Assembly: GCA_002914845.1 (NCBI GenBank)
Contig: JXTC01000062.1
Location: 425,029-489,028 of the forward strand
Origin: Trema orientale
Lineage: Eukaryota > Streptophyta > Magnoliopsida > Rosales > Cannabaceae
DNA length: 64,000 bases
Reading direction: 5' to 3'
A program made the position numbers and the translations under genes. Within the stretch, counting starts at the first letter, position 1. The number at the start of each line of letters is the position of its first letter. Positions 12,589 to 24,700 of the stretch are shown here, one piece after another. Under the pieces are notes generated by a model. The model was not told where the DNA came from. It searched no databases and saw only the letters and a list, made by a program, of their open reading frames with translations.

Positions 12589-12984
12589 TATATTCCTATA
12601 TAGGCCACTACAAAAGAAATAGTAGTTATATGTATGAGGTATTGTAAGCCTATATATGTATATAGCTATATAGCTAAGAATGAATGAGAGCTTGAGCGAG
12701 AAAGGTGGAGCGATAGAGATAGATGTAGAGAGAGAGCAGCGACAATAAACTGACCAAAACGAAATGAACAACCGAAATCTTTTAGAAAATCTTGGAGTCC
12801 TAAAAACACTGAGGTGGTGGGAGAGATTGGATATTATAAGGATGAGAGCCAATACATGGACAGAGGCATAATCATAATCACTGCATTTTTCTTTTTTTCT
12901 TTTTTTTTTTTTTTTTTTTTAAGAATGCTGTCTAAGGTGGCCATCTTTCTCCTTCAATTTCCATTTCTTCATCAGCATCACTAT
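12589..12984 (-). promoter_or_regulatory. bZIP 5' leader and promoter, cut by an assembly gap
   Basis: Upstream of the bZIP start: (TA)-rich stretch around 12650-12680, GA-rich stretch at 12700-12740 (minus-strand CT), which is common in plant 5' leaders, and a long T tract at 12893-12920. No unambiguous TATA box assigned. The region ends in the N gap, so the distal promoter is missing. Confidence 0.45.
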
Positions 12985-13053
12985 NNNNNNNNNNNNNNNN
13001 NNNNNNNNNNNNNNNNNNNNNNNNNNNNNNNNNNNNNNNNNNNNNNNNNNNNN
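12985..13053. other. Assembly gap (69 N)
   Basis: Unresolved bases. The gap is next to a T-rich run and a MITE, which suggests a repeat-related assembly break. Confidence 0.99.
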
Positions 13054-13066
13054 TGTCAACTTCTTA

Positions 13067-13498
13067 GGGCCTGCTTGGATTCACTTCTAGTTTTTTGTTT
13101 AAATAAATTGAAAATAAAAGTAAAAATTTTGTTCTAGTTTTTAATTTTCAAAAACAAGAAACATGCTTGACAAACTTTATTTCACTACTTATTTTCAAAA
13201 ACAAGAAAGTGCAAACAACAAATGGAAAGTCATATAGACTTATATTTGTGTATGTATATACATATATGTATATAAGCACTTGTGTACAAGTATTTGTATG
13301 TTCTTTTGTTTTCAAAATTTGTTTAAAAAAATAAAGGTATTAGAAATTTTTTGTTACTACTTTTTTTGAAATTTTTGGTAACAATTTTTGAAAACGAAAA
13401 ACAAAAACGAGGTTGCCAAGCGAACTTCCAAAAAAAAATTCCATTTTTCTATTTAAAAAAACAAAAAATAAAAAACGAAAGTGAATCCAAACAAGTCC
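13067..13498. mobile_element. Tourist-like MITE (432 bp, TTA target site)
   Basis: Left end GGGCCTGCTTGGATTCACTT and right end AAGTGAATCCAAACAAGTCC are inverted matches with few mismatches. Both sides carry TTA (13064-13066, 13499-13501), the 3-bp target typical of PIF/Harbinger Tourist elements. The arms are AAAAACAAGAAA-rich and pair over most of their length. Non-coding. Confidence 0.8.
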
Positions 13499-13549
13499 TT
13501 AATTGGTAACAAACCAACTAAATTGCAATTTTGGGAAGTGATCTTGAAG

Positions 13550-14335
13550 GTCGTAGGATTTGATTCTTAAGCAAGTTCACGTGCCTCATATAGCATGGCC
13601 AACTCGATTGCCATTGTGAGTGTCATGGGTTTGTTGGCTTTCACATTTGTCTGAATGCTGCCTTTGATCCCTGTCACGAAACCATTCAAACCTTGGCTAG
13701 CAACCGTTTAAACTTGCCTTGGTATTCTACTACGGAACCTTTTTGTCGCAATTTGATCAACTCAACAAAATGATCTTCAAATTGATTCGGGCCGAACCGA
13801 GATTGAATTCCATTCTTATGATCCTCCCATGTGACATAGACAAGCTCCTGTGCCAATATTTGATACCATAATTCTGCATCCTCATCTAAATAAAAAGAAG
13901 CCAACGTGACTTTATCGGACTACATTATCTAATGGAGAGCGAACTATTTTTCCGCCTTGCAAATCCAGTATGTAGGATCGTCATTACTTTCATACATTGG
14001 AAAATCTAGCTTTATAGTTCTGGGAACAAAGCTACCCAACGAGCCACCATTCTTAGAAAAAGAATGTTGATTCTGTCGTCCCTGAGGTTGGTTCTCGAGA
14101 TGATTGCTTGCTTTGGCACGATATTTCCTAGAATCTTGTTGTCCTGAGATGGTCGACTCTCTGAGTGATCGCTTGTTTCAGCATGAGACTTCCTGGAAAC
14201 TTGTTGGTTGAGTTTCTTTATCTTCTCTACGAGATGAGTAAGGAGCTCTTTTTGGCCAACACTAATTTCCTTTTGAGCGGCCGTAAGTTCCTTCTGATGC
14301 CACATATCCTCTAATTTTTTTACCCGGTCCTCTAT
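13550..14335 (-). pseudogene. Ty3/gypsy gag relic
   Basis: Read on -, 14305-14012 gives a coiled, Gln/Glu/Lys-rich N-terminal part; 13904-13686 gives the retrotransposon gag core (LASFYLDEDAELWYQ-like, then WEDHKNGIQSRFGP and VEYQGKFKRLLAKV), and a further stretch to about 13560 continues the domain (NGFVTGIKGSIQTN, then MTLTMAIELAMLYEAR). The three parts are separated by stop codons and frame changes, so it is dead. It is cut on its 3' side by the Tourist MITE and then the gap. A sequence close to a methionine-tRNA primer site (GCTCTGGTACTAA on +, 14346-14358) lies ahead of it, next to the LTR. Confidence 0.8.
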
Positions 14336-14359
14336 AGATGCCTAGCTCTGGTACTAATT

Positions 14360-16700
14360 TGTTATAGGTGTGTAACATTTTTTCTTTTGCTCTCTGGCTA
14401 TTTTGATTAATTTTCAAATAACTATGAGTAAGATAATGTTACGACTCAAAACCTAGATCAGTGGTAGAAGAAGAATTTTACAAGTGAAAATTCATAAGTT
14501 ATTTTAGCAAAATATATATAAAAACTTTAATTTTTCTGAAAAAAAGATAACTAGTTTCGAAACGACATCTTCTGTAAAAGTTTATAAAAATAATCCAAGT
14601 TGCAAATGTCCATAGTTTTGTGATCATAACTAGATATTGACTGTTAATAATAATCATAAAACATATCCATATATCTTCATCATCATCATAAGTTATAGCA
14701 TAATAAGTAATACAAAATAAATCTATGATACGAGCTTGAAAGTGTTATTACAATTCCAAAATAAAAGTTACTAAGTAGTTACCAACTACTAAACTAGTAT
14801 CAAACTTTCTCTCCTAATCACCCTACTCAGGAGTTGCCTAAGTCACACTGTACACCATCTGAGAGAGAAAAAGATGAAGGGTGAGCACTCACATACTCAG
14901 TAGGAATTCAATTACCTTTTTGGAATGAATACAACTTTTTAAACCTGCATAGTTAGTACTATTTCCAAATCTATTTATAAATTAAGTTCACAAAATAATC
15001 GAGATCAAGTGTAATCATATATTCAAAATCAAAACCAAAGCTGCATGATTGTACATATCATAAATCAACTAAATATATGAATGAGCTCTCATCCTCTCAT
15101 CACGGCCCTGTAATACCCCTTTATTAGAGGTATCCAACATCCTGACACTACCTAGAGGTGTGTCAGCAAAACTTGCGTAGGGGCCTAGGTTTCTCATCTA
15201 ACGCTGCAGTAACTCATCAGTGATTTAAAATACTATGATACAAAAATGGAACTCAAGTATGTGATCCTATGGTAGGTATATAACATTTCGTTAAGTGTCT
15301 AATAACCATGCATCAAGGATATCAAGAAAATCATACTTTAAATCTCATTTGGTATTATTCTGGGATTTACTGAAAATCAGGCAGTATAGTGACTGTATTT
15401 TCCCAAAATCACAATTTTGAAACCTGCATAAAAACCATACAATTCAATCCTTGAACAATCTAATAGGTCTCAACACAAGTTCATCAAGTATCCAATCAAA
15501 TCAATTGAATTCGTGAAAATCAACAATTTTCAGAAATAGGCCATAACACATATTTTAAAACAAAATAGGTATAAAACTAGATAATTAAATCTCTACCTCG
15601 CCTTGATAGCTATGCTAAGTCATCAATACTGGTAGAATCTTCTGTTAGTCATTTGGTTACTCGAGAGGTCGTTTCGGAAATCCCGTTACTTTGAGGGTGA
15701 CTTTTCTAACAAGCCTCAAATTGAGACATGGACATTACCACTGAATTTCTAGCATCTAAAATAACTAAGTTAGACATATAACTCGATTAATTTGACTCTC
15801 AGGTTGAAACTCGACCCGTGGCATGTAAAACGAAACGAAATCCCGAGCTTGAGTCTCAGAATTCGTACCATTTCGAAATATATCGATGCTATATATCAAA
15901 AATTGTCTCTTGACCTTACTTAGTCTAAATTTGAAGTCCAAATTCAATTTCGAGACCCCGAGCCTAAATTTGAGCCTTATTAGTAACTAATTACAAAAGT
16001 TTCAACAATATCTCTTTTTAAAAATATTTTCACAAATACCACATTTTCAAATCTGAATTTTACATAAACCACTCATCCATTCCACACAGCAGAACCACTC
16101 ATTCTTTTATCTTAAATCATACAATCGCCTCACAAAGTTTCATTATCACCATTTGAAGTTTACAAAAATAATTATGTAAATACCATATTTTTGTTACAAA
16201 AATGGCCACACTCACCGGAGACAAATCACTGGCGACCCATGGCTGAGACTTGTCAGATTTGGCATTGGGAAGAGGTCTGGACCGACGATGGTGGCTGACA
16301 GCAGCACACGGAGGCTATAAAGCCAGATTTCGGCCGTGTTGGGCGCGATTTCGTGCACCTTCGGGGGACGACGTGCGGCAGGTGACAGAGGAGGCCAGTG
16401 CTGGTTCGTCTGACGTCGAGGAGTCAACTTCGGGGGACGACGGTGATCGTCGACGGTGGGAGGCTACAGGATTTGAGCTGCACAATAAACGAGTGAGAGA
16501 GGGAGAAAAGAACGTGCGGAAGAGAATGCGTGTTAGGGATTGGGAAAAATTTTAGGGGAAATGTGACACTTGGTAGATCTGAAATAGGGAGTTTAAGTTC
16601 CCTAAATTTGTAATTTAGTCCCTAGCTCAAGATTCTCTTCAATTTAGTCCCAAAAATTTGAAATTTTATCCAAATACCCTTAGGTTAATTCAAGGTTTTT
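14360..16700 (-). mobile_element. Long LTR of the minus-strand gypsy relic (far end approximate)
   Basis: Directly beyond the primer-binding-like site the sequence starts TGTTATAGGTG (LTR end read on +). It contains CTCACATACTCAGTAGGAATTC (14890s, the reverse of the TTACTGAG block of gypsy LTRs). The 15590-15990 interval is clearly homologous, in reverse orientation, to 28900-29300. The GC-rich 16200-16540 part with open frames corresponds in place to 28280-28530 and is LTR sequence, not a gene. I could not fix the outer boundary; 'TAAGGGTATTTGGATAAAAT' (-) near 16680 is probably still inside. Confidence 0.65.
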
Positions 16701-17330
16701 ACCAATAAAACTAAGCTCATTCGAGAGAGCTTAAACCTCCAATCACAAACCAGGGTTTGTTTTGAAAATAATTTTTTCCACACCTTTCATTACTCTTCAT
16801 GTTTAAATGCAATAACATTTGAAACAACCCACTAATAAAAATTCCTAAAACTAAGGAAAGCAGTAAACGCCACTAAACACATATTATGGAAAATGAGAAG
16901 ATAAGGGAAGCTAATAAATCAACAACTAATTGATTAGGTCTAAATAATTATTTAAATACGTAAAATAAAGATAATGGCTTCATGTTGAAGTAGTTAATGA
17001 AATTAAGACTCCTTATTCCTTAACATGTAACAAAAGCTACGCAACTACAAGAGATCAAGGATAAATTAAGTGCTTCCGAAGCCAATTATGCTTCCATGTG
17101 AGTTTTCAAGATGGTTGCTCTGACATAGAAGAACATTTGTGCTTGACTGCCACTTTCCAATTGTTCCTCTGGCTTAATTCCAATTTCTTCTGTATTTTTT
17201 CTTTTCCAAACATGGCTTAGTGGGGGTATATAACAAGGGATACTGACACAGTAAGCCCAACATAACTATCATCCATGACACAAAACCAAAGCCCAATATT
17301 CCAAAACCCAATCTAAGGAACATTCTATTG
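16700..17330. other. No gene seen
   Basis: May include the outer end of the gypsy LTR. AT-rich unique-looking sequence otherwise. Confidence 0.5.
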
Positions 17331-17339
17331 GTTAGTAGA

Positions 17340-17640
17340 ATACTTTTATGTGTTAGGTATTATAGACTTATTTCTTTGAAATGTATTAGGTTATTTACTT
17401 GTTTATTTAAAGTGTGTTAGGTAAAGTGTGTTAGGTGAACAATTTGTTTATTTGAAGTGTGCTTGGTTAGTAGATGCTAGGTGTATGGCTGTAAGTTTCT
17501 TAGGATATTTTATTGTATGATTTAGATTAATCCTAAACTTGTATAAATAATCTTCATTGTCAAGAGTTGTGATCATCCCATTTTTATTCAAATCTCAGTT
17601 TTCTCTTCTAAATTCTTTTTGAGATTTTTGCTTATTTATA
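17340..17640 (+). mobile_element. Possible Ty1/copia LTR relic
   Basis: Repeated GTGTTAGGT motifs, then GTATAAATAA (TATA-like, ~17540) followed by ATCTTCATTGTCAAGAG, TTATTCAAATCTCAGTTTTC and a TCTT-rich tail. This order is what short copia LTRs look like around their transcription start. No partner LTR or primer site was identified, and the open frame at 17619-17888 has only a vague gag-like LAQKYNNWRQT. Confidence 0.35.
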
Positions 17641-18079
17641 TTCTCTTTGTGAGAATGCAAATTAAAATGAAATCTAGTAATTCATTACGTCAGATACGTG
17701 GCCATTTATTGGCCCAAAAATACAACAATTGGAGACAAACAATCTCGCTCATTAGTATATATATAAAAACGAAATTGAAATCTAGAGCCCAGTCAATCCA
17801 TCTCGATCTGCGTTTGCTGTTATGTGCCTATATATATATTGAAAAATTATGTAATACAGTTCTTAAAATTCGTGAATGTCAAAATTAAGTGTATAAACGT
17901 TTAATAATATTCTCTTACGGAGTAAAAAGAAATAGAAAATGCTTCTTTTGTCACATTTATAACTTGTAATGATTTGGTTCTCGTACAGTTGATGAAAAGA
18001 GATAAAAATGAAACAAATTAATTATCAACAGATAATTCGTAAAAGAAAAAAAAATTAACAGATAACTCATTATATGTTA
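17641..18079. other. No supported gene
   Basis: AT-rich. Contains the 89-codon frame mentioned for the possible copia relic, without further support. Confidence 0.45.
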
Positions 18080-18088
18080 TCAATCAAA

Positions 18089-19804
18089 GGAAAATTAGTC
18101 ATTTTGCCCCCGATATTTGCCATCAGTATGAATTTACCTCATCACTTTTGACTTTGTATTCAAGTATCCTCTAGATGGCAAATTTGTTATTTCTTTGTCC
18201 CCTCACTTTTGACTTAATATTCAAGTGCTCCCTTATAATGGCAAAGTTGTTCTTTTTTTACCTCTTTATTTTGACTTAGTATTCAAATGCTCCCTAAAAT
18301 AGTAAAATTGTTATTCTTTTATCCCCTCGACTCTAACACCGTTAGAAAATTGTTAATAGACAATAGCCAAATAATCATTTTATTTTTTAAGTAGCTAATA
18401 AATATCTTTTACTATTTTTATATTAAACATTTCTAAAGAGCTAGTTTTTGAAATTAAATAAATAAAATAAATGAAAAGAGGTAAAAAAATAATTTTTAAT
18501 GGTTATATATGTATATGTAAAACAAAAAATAGACAAAATAGAACAATTTTTGCATTAATTCATTAGTGTCAAAATTTTGGGAAAAGTTCATAAATACCCG
18601 TTTTTAGGACCATATTTTCATAAATACCCGTTTTTTATCTTTATTTCATAAATACACATTTTTATATCCTTTTTGGAGAAATGTAGACCACTACTGTTTT
18701 ACACATGAAATGTAGACCACGGTCTATATTTCATATATTAAATGTATACCGCGGTCCACATTTCGTGAATAAAACTTACACTCAAAATTGGCACACATTT
18801 TGAAATGTGTACCGTTCATATTTTACACATGAAATGTGTATCTCATGGATAAAATTTACATTGTAAATGTGGACCACTCATATTTTTCATATGAAATGTG
18901 GACCGTAAAAACGGGTATTTTTGGAAGAAGTTTTAAAAACGGGTATGTTTGAAAGAAGTTTTAAACAACGGGTATTAGGTATAATTTTCACCAAAATTTT
19001 TAGAAGTTATGTAAAAAAAAAATTATATATTTTTATATCCGAAAGACTTTCTAGAAAATAAAATGACTATTTGCCCTCTTATTTTTCATATTTTCATGAA
19101 TTTTTCCTCTTATTTTTCGTGAAAAAAAGTCATTTCAATTTAATCATTTTATTTTATGAAAATATGAAAATTAAGAGTGCAAATAGTCATTTCATGAATT
19201 TGCTCTCTTACTTTTCATATTTTCATGAAATGAAATGATTATTTTTTCATGAAAAATAAGAGGACAAATAGTCATTTCATTGTATGTCTTTCGGATATGA
19301 AAATATACAGTTTTTTTTTTTTTACATAACTTCTAAAAATATTTTGATACTAATGAATTAATGAAAAAATTACTCTATTTTGTCTATTTTTTGTTTTGCA
19401 TATATATATATAATCATTAAAAATTTTATTTTATTTTTTTTACCTCTTTTTATTTATTTAATCTTAAAAACTAGCTCTTTAGAAATGTATAATATAAAAA
19501 AATAATAAAAGATATTTATTAGCTATTTAAAAGGTAAAATGATTATTTGGCTAACAATATTTGAGTTGAGGGGGTAAAGGAATAACAATCTTACAATTTT
19601 ACAGGGCATTTGAATACTGAGTTAAAAATGAGGGAGCAAAAAAAGAACAACTTTACCATTGTAGGGGTACTTGAATATTAAGCCAAAAATGAAGGACAAA
19701 AGAAGAATAAATTTGCCATCTAAGGAGTACTTGAATACAAAATAGAAAATGAGGGAGTAAATTTATACTGATAACAAATATGAGGGAAAAATGACTATTT
19801 TTCC
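18089..19804. mobile_element. 1.7-kb foldback element with 9-bp TSD (Mutator-like)
   Basis: Left end GGAAAATTAGTCATTTTGCC and right end AAAAATGACTATTTTTCC are inverted repeats; the 9-mer TCAATCAAA flanks both sides (18080-18088, 19805-19813). The arms stay complementary almost to the centre: CTTTTGACTTTGTATTCAAGT on the left faces ACTTGAATACAAAATAGAAAAT on the right, and TATATCCGAAAGAC (19034) faces GTCTTTCGGATAT (19285). The left arm is interrupted by a second MITE (18579-18992). No transposase frame. Confidence 0.9.
18579..18992. mobile_element. MITE family B (ATAAATACCCG type), nested in the 18-kb palindrome
   Basis: Starts GGGAAAAGTTCATAAATACC and ends with inverted CGGGTATTAGGTATAATTTTCACC-like sequence; flanked by AAAATTTT on both sides (18571-18578, 18993-19000; 9 bp if the preceding C is counted). 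Internally it carries repeated GAAATGTGGACC/GGTCCACATTTC blocks. A second copy is at 50301-50739. Confidence 0.8.
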
Positions 19805-19813
19805 TCAATCAAA

Positions 19814-20025
19814 CTATGGTTAGGATAAATTGCATGCATGTAGCATTAATTAAACAAATTTGGTAAAAAGTAATTCTTAATTTAAACCGTTACCCCACTA
19901 CAGATATCGGGGGGAGGGATATTTCAACACACTATGTTGCAGGAGCCAAAGGCCAATAATAAGTTCAGAATTTTTTCTTTTTTGCTAATAATAATAAATT
20001 CAGAATTGAAGTAGAACAACTACCA
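19814..20025 (-). other. 3' flank of GLOX
   Basis: AT-rich with TAATAATAATAAA near 19985; contains the likely 3' UTR of the minus-strand GLOX gene. Confidence 0.5.
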
Positions 20026-21792
20026 CTACTTGACCATGCGGACCCACATTCCTCGACTCGGAACACCATCTACGACAACAAACAACATGTAGTACCCCGG
20101 CGGCGCAACCGCCGACGTTGCCGGCACGTAACCCTGAATCATGTAGTTATTAATATTGCTAGAACCAGAAGAGTCTGATGATGAAGACTTCCCTTTACCC
20201 ACTACTAGCTCTCCCATATCCAAAACCAGTAGCCTCTGGTTCATGGCGAACGAGTGCGTAGTAAACGACGGAGCAACCATCGTTACGTAAACCAATTCGC
20301 TGCCTTTGACTGTGTACTTCAACCTAAAATGTACGGACATCCTCTGCTTATAATTGAGAACTACTGTAGTACCACTAGTCTTCATTACTGGTTTAATCGA
20401 AGTAATTAAGGGCCGAGACTTGACTTTATCGGTACTGAAATATGGCGGGTAAAAGGCTTCGAGACTCAATTCGGTCGGGAAAAGAGTGGAGAAGTTGTAG
20501 TTCCGATTCGGGTTGCTGCCGCCGACTAAAACCCGACCGTCGGATAGTAAATGAGCAGTTGAGTGGTAGAGCCGCGGGATTGTGCTCGGTGCCAAGACCT
20601 CGAACCGGGTTTCGGGTTCATTCCCGGGTCGGTAGATGACCGGGTTGAGAACCGGTTCTCTGGCCGAATCCCATCCTGCGGTACCTCTTCCGGCACCGTT
20701 AATAATCAGGACATCGCCCGTCGGAAGCAAAATCATGTCCCCCATGACCCTTCCGATTGGCATTTCCTCCATTTCCCATTTCGGGTTCACCTTGGTGATC
20801 GTCAGCCGGCCGCAGCTCCTCGTCGCCGGGAGATATTCTCCGGCGACAGCCTTCACGTTGGATTCCGGCAATGTCCCGCCGCAGACCAAGACGTTGGCGT
20901 CCGGGAACGTACCACCGTTACTGATTCCGGTACCGGAGAGGTTAAGAGCGAGTAGGGCCGACGAACCGGTACTCGGATAGTTCCGGGAGAATCCGCCGGG
21001 CATGGCGGCGAATCTCCGAACCACCTTGTTGTTCACGTAGTCGAGTAGAATCCCCCGGTCGTTGGCGAAGATGAAGAGGTTCCCGTCCGGCGAGAGGTGA
21101 AGAAACGGGTACAGATTATTCGGGACCGTATCCAAGTACCTCGTTTCTTTCAAGAACGGGAGTCCGTACTGTTTCCGGTCCGACCCGGATTTTTTCGGAA
21201 TGAACTCGTAAGAGAACTGGTACCTCCCGCCAACGACAATGATTTTGCCGTCGTTTAGGACTTGGTTAGAAGCGTACCAACGAGGCGAGACAAGACCGTT
21301 GGGATCCTCGACCCAATCGCAGTCCGTACAAGGGCTGAAGTACCGAACGACACGCTCGCCGCGCTCGTAGCCCCCGGATTGGATCAAAACGCCGTCGTGT
21401 GACAGAGCGCCGGATGAGCACCACGTGTCGGTGAGGATGGTGAGTGGCCGAACGGTGCGTTTTGAAGGGTCGAACTCGACCGAGTGGGCGTAGCAGGAGG
21501 AGGAGCCGGACTCGGACTCGGACTCGGACTCGGAGCCGTCTTTTGTTGTTGGACAGTTCTTCTTGGTAATGTTTGAGGGACCAAAATTTGTTCGGTCAAA
21601 GACGATGACTCGTTCGTTTGGGAGTACGGCCATGTGCATGGCCGATATTCCGATGTTTCGCTTCAATAACCGCCAATTCCCGGCCAGCTGGTTGTTCGGA
21701 AGGGTGCCAGCTAGAACTGTAATGGTGGAACAATATGAAGTGAGTAGTATTGCCATTAGTGGAAAAATTGAGGTTTTGGCAGCCATGATCAA
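20026..21792 (-). CDS. GLOX: Glyoxal oxidase-like aldehyde oxidase (GLOX), secreted copper radical oxidase
   Basis: Single uninterrupted exon, 588 aa, full length for plant GLOX proteins. Known role of the family: oxidation of aldehydes to acids with H2O2 release in the apoplast (in Arabidopsis and grape relatives, roles in pollen/tapetum and pectin-related adhesion). Signal peptide about 1-29 (hydrophobic FPLMAILLTSY). Glyoxal-oxidase N domain follows, then a C-terminal DUF1929 domain (~455-587). The galactose-oxidase-type copper site is complete: Cys-125 (TWCSSG) and Tyr-173 (PRWYASN) for the Cys-Tyr cofactor, Tyr-409 and His-410 (RLYHST), His-513 (TTHSFAMNQR). Kelch-like GG turns recur (e.g. 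VVGGRY, LVCGGT, LVGGSN). Residues 87-95 are a Ser-Glu repeat made by a GACTCG-type tandem hexamer. ATG at 21792 chosen because it precedes the signal peptide directly. The gene is far more GC-rich than its surroundings, and several antisense open frames are shadows of it. Confidence 0.95.
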   Translation of the reverse strand: MIMAAKTSIFPLMAILLTSYCSTITVLAGTLPNNQLAGNWRLLKRNIGISAMHMAVLPNERVIVFDRTNFGPSNITKKNCPTTKDGSESESESESGSSSCYAHSVEFDPSKRTVRPLTILTDTWCSSGALSHDGVLIQSGGYERGERVVRYFSPCTDCDWVEDPNGLVSPRWYASNQVLNDGKIIVVGGRYQFSYEFIPKKSGSDRKQYGLPFLKETRYLDTVPNNLYPFLHLSPDGNLFIFANDRGILLDYVNNKVVRRFAAMPGGFSRNYPSTGSSALLALNLSGTGISNGGTFPDANVLVCGGTLPESNVKAVAGEYLPATRSCGRLTITKVNPKWEMEEMPIGRVMGDMILLPTGDVLIINGAGRGTAGWDSAREPVLNPVIYRPGNEPETRFEVLAPSTIPRLYHSTAHLLSDGRVLVGGSNPNRNYNFSTLFPTELSLEAFYPPYFSTDKVKSRPLITSIKPVMKTSGTTVVLNYKQRMSVHFRLKYTVKGSELVYVTMVAPSFTTHSFAMNQRLLVLDMGELVVGKGKSSSSDSSGSSNINNYMIQGYVPATSAVAPPGYYMLFVVVDGVPSRGMWVRMVK

Positions 21793-24700
21793 TGTGATAT
21801 GATGAAGGCCAAGAGCTCGATCTGTGCGTGATCAATCGATATGAACTAGTGATTGAGTACGTAATACTACTTAATATGGCTGATGTTTCATTAATGCAAT
21901 TACATCGTAGTTGGGTTAAACGCTTCGAAGGTAGGTTTTGACTTCATGTAATTAATATGTACTCATTGTGAACAATACAATTATTTTTGTTGCGGATACC
22001 TATTTGAATTGGTGAAAAGTACTGACCCAAGGAAGGGTCAATTGAATTTGGCCCCGGTTATTGTCAGAAGTACTGACTCACACATATGGCTTGTGGCCAC
22101 ATTATAAGATATCATGTATATAGTCCGTAGGGGACTCGAATATTATTATTATTAATTGTTATAATAATAATTGAGTAATAATATATATATAGCAGTTTTC
22201 ATATATGTACCATGTACGATGCATTGTTCATGTAAAATTAGGAGTAATGCATATATAGCTTGGTCTTTAGTACTTTTTGAGTGAACTGATGCTGCCGACT
22301 TAACATTCTACGTAAATTATTCTAATATTTGTTCCTATTAACTGATGTAATTAATAAGTTTTTATTGCGAGGCCAGTAGTGATTTCTCTATTTCGTACTA
22401 AAAATATATAGATTTATACTTTATTAGAAAGACTGTGAGGCATGCATATATATGTCATATGACCTCTGTCGATCTGTGTTTTCCACCATAGCATTTATGA
22501 CCTTGTTGGTCGAAAGAGCGGTGTTTATTGGACAAACATTGTAATCGAGTACTGTTAGGTCTGATACAAGGTAAGTCATAGAAATATTGGCCCAAACGGG
22601 TAAAAATGGAGTCATGTTGGTAAAAATGCAATCATATATATATATATATATATGCTAGTAAGAGAAGGCTACATGTCTAGTGTAAGTGTCGTCATAGCCA
22701 ATTTCAAAAGTATTGAAAGAAATGATATGAATTGAAAATAAGTTTCATTGAAAAAATAAAAATAAAAATTATTTTAGCGAATAGTATTTAGGTTTAGTTT
22801 GACCATCCTAAAAAGTAAAAATAGTTGTTTCGTATCGGCATGTTTTGTAGACTTTTTTTGTGCTTATGTCTCCATTTTTTAATTCTTTTCATACTTCAAA
22901 CAAATTTGAAAACCAATCTCTTTTGTTTGAAGTACTATTTCTTTATGATTTTTTTCATAATCTTATTACGGTTCATTAATAAATTTGTTCTTTATACAAT
23001 AATAAAACCATTAAAAGGTGTACAAATCATAGTTCATAAGCTCTTAAAATGAAATAATGATTATGAAGTGTAGATTAATCTCCATTTATGTAATATTACA
23101 ATTTAGTTCAACGAATTCTAGAAGTACGAAATGTTGTGACTACAGTATAAATGAAAAGATTTAATATATGTATATATACTAAAAAAAGGTCTAATAAGTA
23201 GGACAATCGTTCTTAATATAAGTACCAATTTTGACTCAAAATATAATGACAAATAAAGCATTAAAGACTGAAAAATGAGCTTTCAATGGATAAAAGAAAT
23301 CTAAGAACCTAAAAAAGTTAATAAGGAAGAAATAATATATACAACAAACCTAAAAGTTAAGTCTTTGTTATACAGATAAAATTGTAATTAAGTGATCCAT
23401 TTATCTAATTACTAAAAGTATGAAGACTAAATTGGACTGAGATTATGGGAACACTACATGAGACAGTGTGATTGCGCGATCACTAAAGGTCTTCTTCTAC
23501 GAGCTGCGAGGCAGATTTCTCGCTACATCCTTCCCTTAGCGCCCAAGGCTTGGTATGCTTTGTTATTCCTAAGATGAATTGGCTATTAATTATATTTAGG
23601 ACACACAAGGAAAGAAATAAAGAACACGTCCACTTTAAACAATATAAATTGCTTAATTTTGTTAAAACTCAAGAAGGAAAAAGTTAAAAAAGAAAAAAAA
23701 AATTATATATACAATATGATAACTTGGGATTGTGGGTACAATATTTTGAGATCCAAATGTTGTCCCAGCCAAATCTTGTTGCACTCCCCATCCTAAGAAT
23801 ATTTGATTGCTCTTTTATGTGAGTTTATTAATTTATCTTTATTTTTTTGGGATCTGATCTCAATTCTAGTAATTTAAACCAACCGACTTCTAGTCTCCGG
23901 GGAAATACACATCGGAAAAAAAAAATTGGGTTGAACAAGTCATTTTCGATTTAAAACCATAACAATAATGATTTACATAGGTACACACCAAACACATATT
24001 TGTGTTTGCCACGTGGATCACAACAGACGCACAGCAGCTGCATCATCTCTACAAAACATCCAATGCAGACAAGTAACAGACTTTTTTTTCCGGTACGATT
24101 GCTTGGAGTGATGTCACGCCTGCAGCAAAGGAAGCTAATTAAAATACCGAAACAACCCTCCTCAAATAAAGATATTACTGGTTAGACTAAAATAGAAAAA
24201 AGGAAAAAGACAAATGAATAAGGACAAAATAGGAAAACAAATTCTGACAATGTAAAAGTACAAGATTAACCCTAAAATTTAGGACATGGAAGGGGGAAAA
24301 AAAAACTTTAAAGTGTCTAGTATGCCCTTTTAAAATTAATAAATTACTTGATTTTTTTAAAATCCAAAAAGAAAAATATAGAAAAACTAAGGGTATAAAT
24401 GGAAAAAAAAAAGATGCACATGACCTGCTTATTCACGTTTAGTATATAGATATGATAGTAATAGATATCTATTACGATTTTAGAAAATGAATAATCTTGC
24501 TTGCATTTAAAATATTTTTTCACACTTTCTTTTTCTTATTCACATTAACAAATAACTATATATAGCCAAAAAGCACCGGTTTGAATGTATCTGAATGAGA
24601 CCTGACTTATCCTTTTTTGGCCAAGCCCATATGGCATATGCAATAAACACTAGACTACTTCTCATTAGCGTAACTCTAGCATAATTATTCAATTTTCTCA

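Noticed and set aside
12588-12852. Upstream in-frame start extending the bZIP protein by 88 residues
   Set aside because: The extra part is low-complexity leader translation; the conserved family start MAQLPPKIP is at 12588.
16212-16555. Open frames on both strands in a GC-rich block
   Set aside because: Part of the minus-strand gypsy LTR; no domain and no conservation signal.
20442-21802. Several open frames on + across GLOX
   Set aside because: Antisense shadows of the intronless GLOX coding region.
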